Assembly (NCBI RefSeq): GCF_005938385.1
Contig: NZ_VCRA01000005.1
Span: 434,001 to 498,000, forward strand
Source: Paenibacillus mesophilus
Lineage (GTDB): Bacteria; Bacillota; Bacilli; Paenibacillales; NBRC-103111
DNA length: 64,000 nt
Direction of reading: 5' to 3'
Position numbers and translations under genes: made by a program. Shown here one piece after another: positions 1 to 7,698 of the stretch. Position 1 is the first letter of the stretch, and each line of letters begins with the position of its first letter. The notes beneath the pieces were generated by a model. The model was not told where the DNA came from and made no database searches. It saw only the letters and a list, made by a program, of their open reading frames with translations.

Positions 1-88
1 TCATCCAGCTCCATAAGCCGGATGCAATCAATGCCAGGCCGGCGACAGCCCCGCCGACCGCAATAGCGACGGTTTGTTTGCGGGACAT
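1..88 (-). CDS. Partial small membrane protein (N-terminus only)
   Basis: Only the first 29 codons lie in the window; the frame runs off the left edge without a stop. The ATG at 88 follows a good ribosome binding site (GAAGGAGGTGTCC). The peptide begins MSRKQTVAIAVGG and continues as one hydrophobic Gly/Ala/Ile-rich stretch, so a signal anchor or first membrane segment is likely. A terminator separates it from the kinase gene upstream on the same strand, so it probably has its own promoter near 90-110. The family cannot be named from 29 residues. Confidence 0.55.
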   Translation of the reverse strand, partial: MSRKQTVAIAVGGAVAGLALIASGLWSWM

Positions 89-111
89 TACGGACACCTC
101 CTTCGGACAAC

Positions 112-155
112 AAAAAACACCGCAAACGACGGTACATCTACCGTTGCTTGCGGTG
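112..155 (-). terminator. Rho-independent terminator after the kinase gene
   Basis: On the minus strand a near-perfect stem (CACCGCAAGCAACGGTAG pairing with CTACCGTCGTTTGCGGTG, four-base loop) is followed by six T. It lies about 55 bases past the kinase stop codon and upstream of the partial gene at the left edge. Confidence 0.85.
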
Positions 156-208
156 CTTCCGCATGAATATTCAAATTAATACTGATTATACCATACAATT
201 CCATCTAT

Positions 209-1861
209 TCAAGAGCGTGCCGAAAAAAATTTGCCAAGCCATCCGACCCCGAAACGGCCGGCGCCGGAATCGCGAAGCGGTACGAGGGATTGCCCGATCC
301 ACGAGTCGAGCGCTTTATGCAGCAATGGCTTTACGTCCGGATGCTGCTGGACGAGCTCGCCCTTCCACGAGGAACGGACGATCTCCTCATAGGATACGTA
401 CGGAATAATCGCAGAAGGCTTGATCGGAAACGATGCCAGCCATTCCTTGTTTCCTTTGAACGATACCGATTTGTTGGCGATAAAATGGACTTCCCGGCCC
501 GCTTCGTGCCGTCGCATCAGCGCCTCGGCATACCGGCCCGTCAGAGGCAGCATCCAGCGGGAAGGAGTCGGGTCCGCTACGGCGATAATAACATCCGCTT
601 CATCAAGCAGCTCGGCAATGTCCTGCTCGAGCCAATGGTCGCCTACATCGATTATCGTCACAGGCGCATGAATCCGGTACAACCGTTGTTCCAAGCCGGC
701 GGAAGCCTCCCCTCCGGCATGCCCGGGATGGAGCACGATCCATTCGGTCCGGCCGTCCCGCCACGGGGAACCGCTTTCGTCGGAGCGGGTCGACCAGTAG
801 TCGTAGTTTGGCGGAGCGTTCCTTTCACCATCGAGCAAGCCGAACAATTCGGGACGCAAGCGCGGATGCTCCACTACCGCGTTGGCAATCCCCGCATCAC
901 TGAGCACGCCGGCGATCGACACGGCCGTGAACGTCGCACCCGCACCCGCATACAGTCCTCCTACGACGATCCGGATGCGCCGCATCTCATGCAACGTAGC
1001 GGGGCTATCGACATTCGATGCACCGATGCGCATTTTCTCCGATTCCAAGCATTGCTCCAGCATCGTTCGGACCTCGGAAGCCGTGTGCGGCCTTCGTTCC
1101 GGGATATCGTCAAGCAATCGGGCCACGAGCTCCGATAACAGCCGCTCTCGGGTCCCTCCTTGCAATTCCAGCGATTGCTTGGTAGCCATGTAAGTACTAC
1201 CTTCGTTAAGCAAATAGTAAAGCGTCGCCCCCAGCGAATATAGATCGGACCTCGTATCGGAGTAGCCGCGCTCGAGCATTTCGGGCGCCGCGAATCCGAT
1301 CGTCCCGAGCGGGACCGTATCGGCCTGCCTGTCTGCGGAGTGCTTCCTGGCGATTCCAAAATCGATCAGCCGGACATGGTCCCTTGAGTCGATCATAATG
1401 TTGGACGGTTTAATATCGCGGAAAATGATCGGGCCGGAATCCATTTCGTGCATATATTGCAGCAGTTCGCAAAGCTGTATGGCATAACGGATCAGAGACT
1501 GAACCGGCATCGTCCCGCCATTTCGTTCGAAAAGCTGCTGCAGCGTAACCCCTTCAATGTATTCCATCACCAAATGGCTGAAGCCCTCTTCATCAGGCGG
1601 AAAAAAATCGACAACATGCGGCAAATAAGGGTGACTGAGCTTCATAAGCACAGCGGCCTCGCGAGCTGCGGATATCTCGGATATGCCGTACTCGCGGGTC
1701 CGCTTGACCGCCCACTTCTTCCCGGGAAGCTTGCTGTCTTCCGCCAAAAAAACGGTGCTCATTCCGCCTTCTCCGAGCGGCCGGATGATCCGGTACCGCC
1801 CGCCGAATACAGAGCCGGAAATCCGGACGAGATCGGGCGCCTCATCAAAAAAACGGTCCAT
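209..1861 (-). CDS. Ser/Thr protein kinase fused to a degenerate ParA/MinD-like domain
   Basis: A 550-residue protein starting at ATG 1861 behind GGGGGGAAACG; the open frame extends further upstream without a better site. Residues 20-275 form a Hanks-type kinase: glycine loop GEGGMSTV (30-37), catalytic Lys in AVK (53), catalytic loop FRDIKPSN (147-154, Phe replacing the usual His), DFG (167-169) and AAPE. No PASTA or membrane segment follows. Instead residues about 298-520 resemble a ParA/MinD/CpaE ATPase fold: a beta strand, then GGLYAGAGATFTA where the Walker A lysine would be. That loop lacks the Lys residues, so nucleotide binding there is doubtful. It is probably cytoplasmic. Substrates are unknown. 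A repeat element separates it from the NlpC/P60 gene upstream. Confidence 0.88.
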   Translation of the reverse strand: MDRFFDEAPDLVRISGSVFGGRYRIIRPLGEGGMSTVFLAEDSKLPGKKWAVKRTREYGISEISAAREAAVLMKLSHPYLPHVVDFFPPDEEGFSHLVMEYIEGVTLQQLFERNGGTMPVQSLIRYAIQLCELLQYMHEMDSGPIIFRDIKPSNIMIDSRDHVRLIDFGIARKHSADRQADTVPLGTIGFAAPEMLERGYSDTRSDLYSLGATLYYLLNEGSTYMATKQSLELQGGTRERLLSELVARLLDDIPERRPHTASEVRTMLEQCLESEKMRIGASNVDSPATLHEMRRIRIVVGGLYAGAGATFTAVSIAGVLSDAGIANAVVEHPRLRPELFGLLDGERNAPPNYDYWSTRSDESGSPWRDGRTEWIVLHPGHAGGEASAGLEQRLYRIHAPVTIIDVGDHWLEQDIAELLDEADVIIAVADPTPSRWMLPLTGRYAEALMRRHEAGREVHFIANKSVSFKGNKEWLASFPIKPSAIIPYVSYEEIVRSSWKGELVQQHPDVKPLLHKALDSWIGQSLVPLRDSGAGRFGVGWLGKFFSARS

Positions 1862-1960
1862 CGTTTCCCCCCATTCAACGGGTTTACAGCCCATTATAAC
1901 GGAAGGAGATGTGCCGTTCCACCATTTTTTCCGCATTATGGAATAAATTCTTTCCGTCTT

Positions 1961-2061
1961 AGGAACTTTAACGGAATTACCGCCCTTACTGACGACCGGT
2001 GCTTGTGGACCGGCAACTCCCAGCCGTCAGAGAGCAGGTGCGTCATTCCGTTAAAGTTCCT
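1961..2061. repeat. Palindromic repeat element, copy A
   Basis: The 17-base inverted ends AGGAACTTTAACGGAAT / ATTCCGTTAAAGTTCCT bound a 101-bp unit. The interior is itself partly palindromic (CTGACG ... CGTCAG around two CCGG motifs). The outermost bases on the right supply the TAA stop of the NlpC/P60 gene. Copies B and C have the same size and interior, and copy D is an internal deletion. No transposase is encoded. It could fold into a long branched hairpin. Confidence 0.85.
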
Positions 2062-3173
2062 TAGTCCGGCAAATATCTTCTCGCTCCCGCATACTCCTTC
2101 ACGAACAGAGGCGTGTCGATCGAAATGATCTCTATAGAGCTTTCCGTCCTTGGCGAGTGGATCATTTGCCCGTCCCCGGCGTACATCCCGACATGGTGCA
2201 CTTTCCCCTTGCCGTCGTTATAAGCAAAAAACATCAAATCACCCGGCTGCAGATCGGATCGGCGCACCGGCTTGCCCGATCTCGCCTGATCGGACGCGTC
2301 ACGCGGAATCCCCAACCCGTGAAACCCGTATATCGCATGCGTAAACCCGGAGCAATCGAAGCCGAACCCGGATACGCCTGCCCACAAATAAGGCAGCTCC
2401 AGAAAAAGGCTCGCCGTTTCCACCAATTGCTCTCCCGTCGGCCTGCCGGCTTCTTCGTTCTCGCGAACGGACATTGCGACCGCTTTAAGCAAATACTTCT
2501 CTCCGTCACCCGGAGTTTGCACGGCGTAAAAGTCGCCAACGTCTCCAAGTATAGGCAGACGGGTGTTGAAGCTGAGCTCCAGAAACGGCATCGTTCCGGA
2601 AGGATCGTGGTACAGAAAAGCCGTTCTTGACTTCACTACAGCCATCGGACATGCTGCGGCCAAGTAGGCTGCGTCGCTCCCGATCAATTGACTCCCGGGC
2701 ATCCAGCCCGGATAACCTTCGACGTTCCGGGAAGTCGATTGCCCCGGCACGATCACTTTCACCCAGTCGCCTGCACTTTCGATCGTCTTCACCCTTTGCC
2801 CGTACAAAGCTTGCGTCTCGAGCTTGCCGACAAGCCACAGCTTATCCGGAATCGTCATATCCGACGTCCATTTCCCCATATCGACGACCGGCGTTAGCGA
2901 CGCCTCGTCCATGGGGCGATTGCGGCCGGGAGCGCTCCAGAGAGTTGCCACAGCTGCATTAACAACATATTCATTGCCCGGTTCCGCTCCAAACCCGCAT
3001 ACGGCTTCCTTATGTTCCGGCTCCGATTCCGCCATGATCAGCCCGTCTCCTTTCATCTCCGGCATAATCTCCCCGAATATGGCAGCTTCCGCATATTCTT
3101 CTACCGGTCTTCCGCATGCGGGCAGCAGCATCACCAGAATAAGTGTGATGAATAGAGCCTTCGCCCCGGTCAT
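2061..3173 (-). CDS. NlpC/P60 (C40) cell-wall peptidase, lipoprotein, with SH3-like region
   Basis: A 370-residue protein with an N-terminal lipoprotein signal (hydrophobic run ending LLPAC, lipidated Cys about residue 20), so it is anchored outside the membrane. The middle (about 60-230) resembles the bacterial SH3 modules of YkfC-like peptidases. The C-terminal 130 residues are a typical NlpC/P60 domain: Cys nucleophile in FDCSGF, catalytic His in HHVGMY, third polar residue His in MIHSP, plus the GDLMFF strand. Enzymes of this type cut gamma-D-Glu-diaminopimelate bonds in peptidoglycan or muropeptides. ATG 3173 follows GGGGGAT. The stop codon is made by repeat copy A. Confidence 0.9.
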   Translation of the reverse strand: MTGAKALFITLILVMLLPACGRPVEEYAEAAIFGEIMPEMKGDGLIMAESEPEHKEAVCGFGAEPGNEYVVNAAVATLWSAPGRNRPMDEASLTPVVDMGKWTSDMTIPDKLWLVGKLETQALYGQRVKTIESAGDWVKVIVPGQSTSRNVEGYPGWMPGSQLIGSDAAYLAAACPMAVVKSRTAFLYHDPSGTMPFLELSFNTRLPILGDVGDFYAVQTPGDGEKYLLKAVAMSVRENEEAGRPTGEQLVETASLFLELPYLWAGVSGFGFDCSGFTHAIYGFHGLGIPRDASDQARSGKPVRRSDLQPGDLMFFAYNDGKGKVHHVGMYAGDGQMIHSPRTESSIEIISIDTPLFVKEYAGARRYLPD

Positions 3174-3248
3174 GCCGATCCCCCGCTTTTTCTCCCATTG
3201 TTGCTCATTTATGCGAATGCGCCGTATTTTATTACTTGCATTGGCGTT

Positions 3249-4199
3249 TCAAGCATGATGAACGGTCCGCGGTGCCAACGAATGCGCCCACCGGAGCAAA
3301 TCGACGTTGCCTCCGCTGAGCAGAAGCACAACGTTTCGTCCTTCCAAGCCTAGCGGAAGGTTCATCATCGCCGCCAAGCAGACGGCTCCCGCCCCTTCGG
3401 CCAACACTTTCGCTCTCTCCAGCAGCATGACCATGGCGGAGGCGATCTCCTGCTCGGATACAAGCACGAAATCATCCACATACTCCAGCATCAGCTTCAA
3501 TGGAAGCTCTCCCGGTTTTTTGACGAGCAGTCCGTCAGCAGCCGAGGACGGCTTCTCTACGCGGCTCATCGCCTTATTGTGCCAGGAATCGAAGCCGGAG
3601 CTGGCGGTCGCCGGTTGGACGCCGATAACGCGTATATCGGGACGAACCGTTTTGACCGCCATAGCGATACCGGATATTAAACCGCCGCCGCCGACCGGAA
3701 CGAGAATCGCATCCACATTCGGCAAGTCGTCCAATATTTCGATCCCGATCGTGCCTTGTCCGGCGATAACAAACGGATCATCGAACGCGTGTACGAGCGT
3801 GGCCCCATCCGTAACGGCGATCCGATTCGCCTGTTCAAAAGCATCGTCGTAGTTCGTTCCGTGCAATATCACTTTCGAGCCGTACCCTTCCGTCGCCAAC
3901 AATTTCGCCTCCGGGGCCCCTGTCGGCATGACCACCGTCGATGGAATACCGGCTTGAGCCGCAGCGAGCGCCACACCTTGCGCATGGTTTCCGGCGGAAG
4001 CCGTGACTACCCCCGCAGCACGTTCGGCAGCGGACAAAGTGGCGATTTTATTCATCGCGCCGCGCACTTTAAAGGCGCCCGTCTTTTGCATATTTTCCAT
4101 CTTCAAATACAGCTCGGTGCCCGTCATGCTGCTGAACGTTCGCGAATGGACGAGCGGCGTGCGATGCACTTGACCGTTTAATCTGAATTTCGCTTGCAC
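3249..4199 (-). CDS. ilvA: Threonine dehydratase (short TdcB/IlvA type), probable N-terminal frameshift
   Basis: A PLP-dependent enzyme converting threonine to 2-oxobutanoate and ammonia, the first step towards isoleucine. The visible frame gives 316 residues with the PLP lysine in KTGAFKVRG, the SAGNHAQG phosphate-binding segment, and the PVGGGGLISG glycine loop. There is no C-terminal ACT domain, so it is the short form. GTG 4199 is the first usable start in frame and has only a weak site (GGGAC). Upstream in the same frame are codons for YRDI, the family's usual beginning, but they hit a stop before any ATG. A well-placed ATG at 4231 reads MGITK then TAG. A one-base deletion between the two frames would restore a normal N-terminus like that of TdcB. 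A T-box leader upstream suggests control by isoleucine supply. Confidence 0.85.
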   Translation of the reverse strand: MQAKFRLNGQVHRTPLVHSRTFSSMTGTELYLKMENMQKTGAFKVRGAMNKIATLSAAERAAGVVTASAGNHAQGVALAAAQAGIPSTVVMPTGAPEAKLLATEGYGSKVILHGTNYDDAFEQANRIAVTDGATLVHAFDDPFVIAGQGTIGIEILDDLPNVDAILVPVGGGGLISGIAMAVKTVRPDIRVIGVQPATASSGFDSWHNKAMSRVEKPSSAADGLLVKKPGELPLKLMLEYVDDFVLVSEQEIASAMVMLLERAKVLAEGAGAVCLAAMMNLPLGLEGRNVVLLLSGGNVDLLRWAHSLAPRTVHHA

Positions 4200-4213
4200 A
4201 ATGTCCCGGTAAC

Positions 4214-4231
4214 CTACTTCGTAATCCCCAT
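4214..4231 (-). other. Five-codon ORF MGITK with strong RBS, probable displaced start of ilvA
   Basis: ATG 4231 lies 6 bases after GATGAGGTGG, the best ribosome binding site in the leader, yet the frame stops after five codons. Shifting by one base joins M-G-I-T to V-G-Y-R-D-I-V-Q-A-K, which parallels the start of E. coli TdcB (MHIT ... DDIIEAK). It is either a sequencing or natural deletion, or a coupling mini-ORF that feeds reinitiation at GTG 4199. Confidence 0.55.
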
Positions 4232-4267
4232 CGAAACCACCTCATCTTCTTAATGTTCGGAAAAAAC

Positions 4268-4538
4268 AAAAAAAGCCCTCATCCCAAAGGGACGAGAGCG
4301 TTCTCGCGGTACCACCCTAATTCCGAATATCGCCATCCCGACTATAACGGAAGACGAAGCTTCGGCGCTTCATTCGGCATACCATCATATGCCGTTCCTT
4401 GTAACGGTGGAAATCCGTGTTCCCTACTTGCGTTCGGGTTCCATCTCCGAGGTGATTTTCGAGCGCCTTCTGCACATCGGCTCGCACCAACCGCCGACTC
4501 TCTGGGAACAGGGGAAGCGACTACTCTTCCTCTTCATC
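4268..4538 (-). promoter_or_regulatory. T-box leader with terminator/antiterminator, likely isoleucine-specific
   Basis: The conserved T-box sequence AGGGTGGTACCGCG is present at about 4305-4318 on the minus strand. It is followed by a terminator stem (CTCTCGTCCC-TTT-GGGATGAGGG) and seven T. Upstream are the Stem I AGAGGAAGAGTAG motif and a GGTTGGTGCGAGCC distal loop. The specifier region reads GAAAATCACCTCGGAG; the triplet in the usual place followed by A is ATC, an isoleucine codon, with ACC (Thr) the less likely alternative. Uncharged tRNA would allow readthrough into the threonine dehydratase gene. Confidence 0.9.
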
Positions 4539-4564
4539 GAATTTAGCCAATCTGTTTGACGCTT

Positions 4565-4594
4565 AGTATAGCATAACCCGCGAATCCGAATCAA
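4565..4594 (-). promoter_or_regulatory. Sigma-A promoter of the T-box / ilvA transcript
   Basis: TTGATT and TATACT are separated by 18 bases, placing the start of transcription about 20 bases before the conserved T-box Stem I. The -35 box overlaps the stop codon of the upstream methyltransferase gene. Confidence 0.65.
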
Positions 4595-5640
4595 TGGATT
4601 TTGCGCAAATAAACGGTAAGCTCGTCGCGGTTATGAAAAAGCTGCTTCGCCTTTTGCAGCTCCATAGTCGGCTGCATCGCCCTGACCGAATCTTTGACCG
4701 TCTGAAACGGCTTGCCGTGCATCAGCTTCAACGTAATGATCGCGGTTCCGCCATATCTGAGCGCGTCCAGCAGCGGCAAAATCAGCTTCACCATCTGCTT
4801 CGGACTCCAGCTCATATCGCAGACGAGCAAGTCGAACGTATGACTCGGAAATGCTACGTCCCCGGCATTACGCTTCATATGCGTCAGCTTCGGATGACGG
4901 AGCAGCTCGGGGTGCAATTCCGCCGGGTCGACTGCGGTAACTTCCGCTCCCCGATCGAGCAGTAGCGACGTCCAACCGCCGGGAGCGGCGCCGATATCGA
5001 GCGCTTTCGAATAACGCGTGAAGTCCAAGCCGAACGCATACTCGGCTTCGAGCAGCTTGAACTTGGCGCGGGATGCCTGTCCTTCCTCCTTGCGGAAGCG
5101 AACCGCTCCGCCCGGCCAGTCGGACAAATTTTGTTCGGGTGCGGATATGCCGATATATGCGGTACCCGGCGCAATAAAGACGGATACGATCCGTTCCGCA
5201 TCCTTAACGACGCTAAGTACCCCGAACTGTTCGCTCAATGTTCCGGCAATCGCTTCGCGGAGCTCGACCGGCTCGTAATCGCCGCGGCAGCCTTCGGCTT
5301 TCCGAATTTGTACCGCGATCGAACGGCTTGGCGCATTTTGAAACTGCTTCCGGATCGAAGCCGTGACTACGGCGATATCTTCCTTTGTTCCGTCGATGGA
5401 CACCGCTTCGTCAACTGGATGCATATGCCGCAAAAAAATCGGCTCCCGTTCCGCAATCGTGCGGATAGCCGCCTCGCGCCCGAGCGGAATGCGCATCACG
5501 TACGTTTCGGCCGCGATAAGCTCGTCGAACTTCGTACCCGGCGCCAGCAATCTTAGCTCGTCCTGGGCATAAGCCGCGAAGCCGCGGTTGGACGTCACGA
5601 TGAAACGCGATGTGTCGGCGGTATCGGCTGGTTCGTTCAT
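4591..5640 (-). CDS. RlmM-like (FtsJ-fold) RNA 2'-O-methyltransferase
   Basis: A 349-residue protein. The N-terminal half (about 1-170) looks like a THUMP-type RNA-binding region, and the C-terminal half is an RrmJ/FtsJ methyltransferase. The SAM-binding motif is ALDIGAAPGGWTSLLL. The K-D-K-E catalytic tetrad can be read as Lys in RAKFKLLE, Asp in VCDMSW, Lys in ITLKLM and Glu in DELTVY. E. coli RlmM methylates C2498 of 23S rRNA; the Firmicute relatives are less studied, so the exact target is inferred. It is followed 25 bases upstream by an ABC ATPase gene and is likely transcribed with it. Confidence 0.82.
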   Translation of the reverse strand: MNEPADTADTSRFIVTSNRGFAAYAQDELRLLAPGTKFDELIAAETYVMRIPLGREAAIRTIAEREPIFLRHMHPVDEAVSIDGTKEDIAVVTASIRKQFQNAPSRSIAVQIRKAEGCRGDYEPVELREAIAGTLSEQFGVLSVVKDAERIVSVFIAPGTAYIGISAPEQNLSDWPGGAVRFRKEEGQASRAKFKLLEAEYAFGLDFTRYSKALDIGAAPGGWTSLLLDRGAEVTAVDPAELHPELLRHPKLTHMKRNAGDVAFPSHTFDLLVCDMSWSPKQMVKLILPLLDALRYGGTAIITLKLMHGKPFQTVKDSVRAMQPTMELQKAKQLFHNRDELTVYLRKIH

Positions 5641-5665
5641 CGGTGCACCTCAACAGTTAATGACA

Positions 5666-6430
5666 TTAAACAACATGAATCCAAGGACGATCGTTGACCC
5701 AATCGATCTCCACCGGCACGTGATACGCATCGCGCAGCAGCTGAGCGGTCAATACTTGCTTTTTCTCCCCTTGCGCCACGATTTTCCCTTGATCCATCAG
5801 CGCGATATGGGTAAATACGGGGACGATTTCTTCGATATGATGCGTCACGTACACCATCAGCAGACCCGATTTGCCGAGCGTCTGGATATCATCCAGCAGC
5901 AGCTCGCGCTCGTACAGGTCAAGTCCCGAGCATGGCTCGTCCAAGATCAAGACGGACGGATCGGTCATCAAGGCGCGCGCCAGCATGATTTTTTTCCGTT
6001 CGCCCTGCGAAAGCGTGCCGAGCGGCTGTTCGGCCAAATGAGGGAGCCGGACCTGCTCCAGCTTCTCGATCGCCTTCCGTTTCACTTCGTCGGGAATGTC
6101 TTGGTAGAAGCGCAAAAAACCGTATTCGCCGGTCGCGACTACTTCCCAGACAGGATCGCGCATCGTCAGCTTCTCCATCAGCGATTGGCTGATATAGCCG
6201 ATTTTGTTGCGCACCATCCGCAAGTCGATTTCGCCGTAAGGTTGACCGAGCACTCTCACTTTGCCCGAGCTCGGAAATTGATAGCCCGTAATCAGCTCCA
6301 GTACGGTCGTTTTGCCCGAACCGTTCTTCCCTAGAACGACCCAGTTCTCGCCCTGCTGCATATGCATATTCACATCGTTCAATATTGTCCGTTCGCCGCG
6401 AATAAAATGAATATTTTCCAACCGGATCAT
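5666..6430 (-). CDS. ABC transporter ATP-binding protein, YlmA-like
   Basis: A complete 254-residue ABC ATPase: Walker A GKNGSGKTT (about 35-43), Q-loop, signature LSQGERKK, Walker B VLILDEP, D-loop and switch His in VTHHIEE. It matches the YlmA/PhnC-like group of stand-alone ATPases by layout. No permease gene is adjacent, so it may serve a distant transporter or a non-transport role. The ATG at 6430 follows GGGGAACGAATC. A short gap separates it from the cREC gene upstream. Confidence 0.85.
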   Translation of the reverse strand: MIRLENIHFIRGERTILNDVNMHMQQGENWVVLGKNGSGKTTVLELITGYQFPSSGKVRVLGQPYGEIDLRMVRNKIGYISQSLMEKLTMRDPVWEVVATGEYGFLRFYQDIPDEVKRKAIEKLEQVRLPHLAEQPLGTLSQGERKKIMLARALMTDPSVLILDEPCSGLDLYERELLLDDIQTLGKSGLLMVYVTHHIEEIVPVFTHIALMDQGKIVAQGEKKQVLTAQLLRDAYHVPVEIDWVNDRPWIHVV

Positions 6431-6471
6431 GATTCGTTCCCCTTCCCCGTCTGCGCCTTACTAAACCTTTA

Positions 6472-6843
6472 CTATTGTAGCTCAGGTCCGTGCCCCTTTT
6501 CCACCTCGAAATTTCCTGCGGCGATCCGGCGAATCACCTGTTCCGGCATCGGATAATTGTAGAGTCGCACATGTTCCGGTTTATTCGCATAAAGCGATTG
6601 GAACATTTGCATTTTTCCCGCCGCGCTGGACGTATGCAAATAAATGACGGACGGATAAATCCGCTCCGACACGATAAACCGGACGACCTCCATGCCGTTA
6701 GGCATATTCCAGCCCAGATCGTAATCGAGCGAAAGCACGCGTACCTCGCATTCTCTCAGCAGCACGATGCATTCGGCGGCGTCTTTGGCCAGAACGAAGC
6801 CTTTCGGACAAGGCCTCGCATCGTCCATGTACAAGTCGATCAT
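6472..6843 (-). CDS. Cyclic-phosphate processing receiver (cREC) domain protein
   Basis: A 123-residue single-domain protein. It resembles a response-regulator receiver but belongs to the cREC group: MDDARPCP at the start, then LSLDYDLG with the acidic pair, GMEVVRFI and YLHTSS. These proteins were predicted to act on cyclic phosphates at nucleic-acid ends; the activity is inferred from family knowledge. ATG 6843 overlaps the TGA stop of nfo (ATGA), which implies translational coupling to the DNA-repair gene. The longer frame upstream is a shadow of nfo and was not used. Confidence 0.75.
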   Translation of the reverse strand: MIDLYMDDARPCPKGFVLAKDAAECIVLLRECEVRVLSLDYDLGWNMPNGMEVVRFIVSERIYPSVIYLHTSSAAGKMQMFQSLYANKPEHVRLYNYPMPEQVIRRIAAGNFEVEKGHGPELQ

Positions 6844-7682
6844 CGTTTCCCCTCTCCCGTTAATCGATGCAATTCGATAATTTCCTGCGCGTGCCCGTAC
6901 CCGGCCGCCACCGGCGTCTCCAGCACGGCGGGAATGTTCCGGACATAGCGCGAAGCCAGAAAACGCCGAAACGGCTCTTCCCCAATTTCCCCTTTGCCGA
7001 TGTTGGCGTGGCGGTCTTTGTACGACTTGTGAGGATAGACGGAATCGTTCAAATGAATCGCTTTCAAATGTTCGAAGTAACCGAGCGACTCGCCTTTCTT
7101 CTGCACTTCTTCCCAGTCCGCGCCATTCCATAGTCCGCTCGCATAAGCATGGCACGTATCGAAGCAAAATCCGACCGACTGCGGTTTCACGCACAAATTG
7201 CGCACGCCGACCAGCTCTTCGAACGTCATGCCCATCCGCGCATGTTCCCCGGACTGGTTCTCGATAAGCAGCAGTGCCGAACCGCTCCAACGGCTCAACA
7301 CTTCATTCAAAGTGCCAACGATGTTTTTGTAGCCGTCGAGAGGGTCGCCGCCCTTATAAATTCCGAAATGTACCACGACTCCTACCGATCCGCATGCATC
7401 CGCTATGTCAAGATCGTTCAGCAGCGACATGACGACGATATGACGGCGATCCCCCGCATCCACGGCCAAATTGGTCGGGTACGGCGTATGAGCGATCGAT
7501 TTAAGGCCATGCTCCCTGCAATAGGCGGCACACGCTTCCGCGTCGCGGCGGTCCATCGTCTTGATGGCGAGACTTCGCGGATTTTTCGGAAAATATTGAA
7601 ACGATCGCCCGCCCAAGCTCCGTGCTATTTTCGCAGCTTCCAGAAAACCGTTGCGTATACTTACGTGAGCGCCGAAATACAA
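6840..7682 (-). CDS. nfo: Endonuclease IV (AP endonuclease)
   Basis: A 280-residue Nfo that cuts DNA 5' of abasic sites. Metal-binding and core motifs are visible: FGAHVSI at the N-terminus, HTPYPTN, VVHFG, IENQSGE, FCFDTCHAYASG, IHLNDS and DRHANIGKG. The start is TTG 7682 (giving MYFGAHVS), preceded by GAAGGAGGG at good spacing; the longer frame runs back into mutM. It lies 16 bases after the mutM stop, so the glycosylase and AP endonuclease of base-excision repair are co-transcribed. Confidence 0.93.
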   Translation of the reverse strand: MYFGAHVSIRNGFLEAAKIARSLGGRSFQYFPKNPRSLAIKTMDRRDAEACAAYCREHGLKSIAHTPYPTNLAVDAGDRRHIVVMSLLNDLDIADACGSVGVVVHFGIYKGGDPLDGYKNIVGTLNEVLSRWSGSALLLIENQSGEHARMGMTFEELVGVRNLCVKPQSVGFCFDTCHAYASGLWNGADWEEVQKKGESLGYFEHLKAIHLNDSVYPHKSYKDRHANIGKGEIGEEPFRRFLASRYVRNIPAVLETPVAAGYGHAQEIIELHRLTGEGKR

Positions 7683-7698
7683 GCGTCTCCCTCCTTCG

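Noticed and set aside
290..1138. Long plus-strand open frame opposite the Ser/Thr kinase
   Set aside because: It mirrors the kinase gene in the opposite frame, has no recognisable domain and no ribosome binding site; the kinase motifs on the minus strand are clear.
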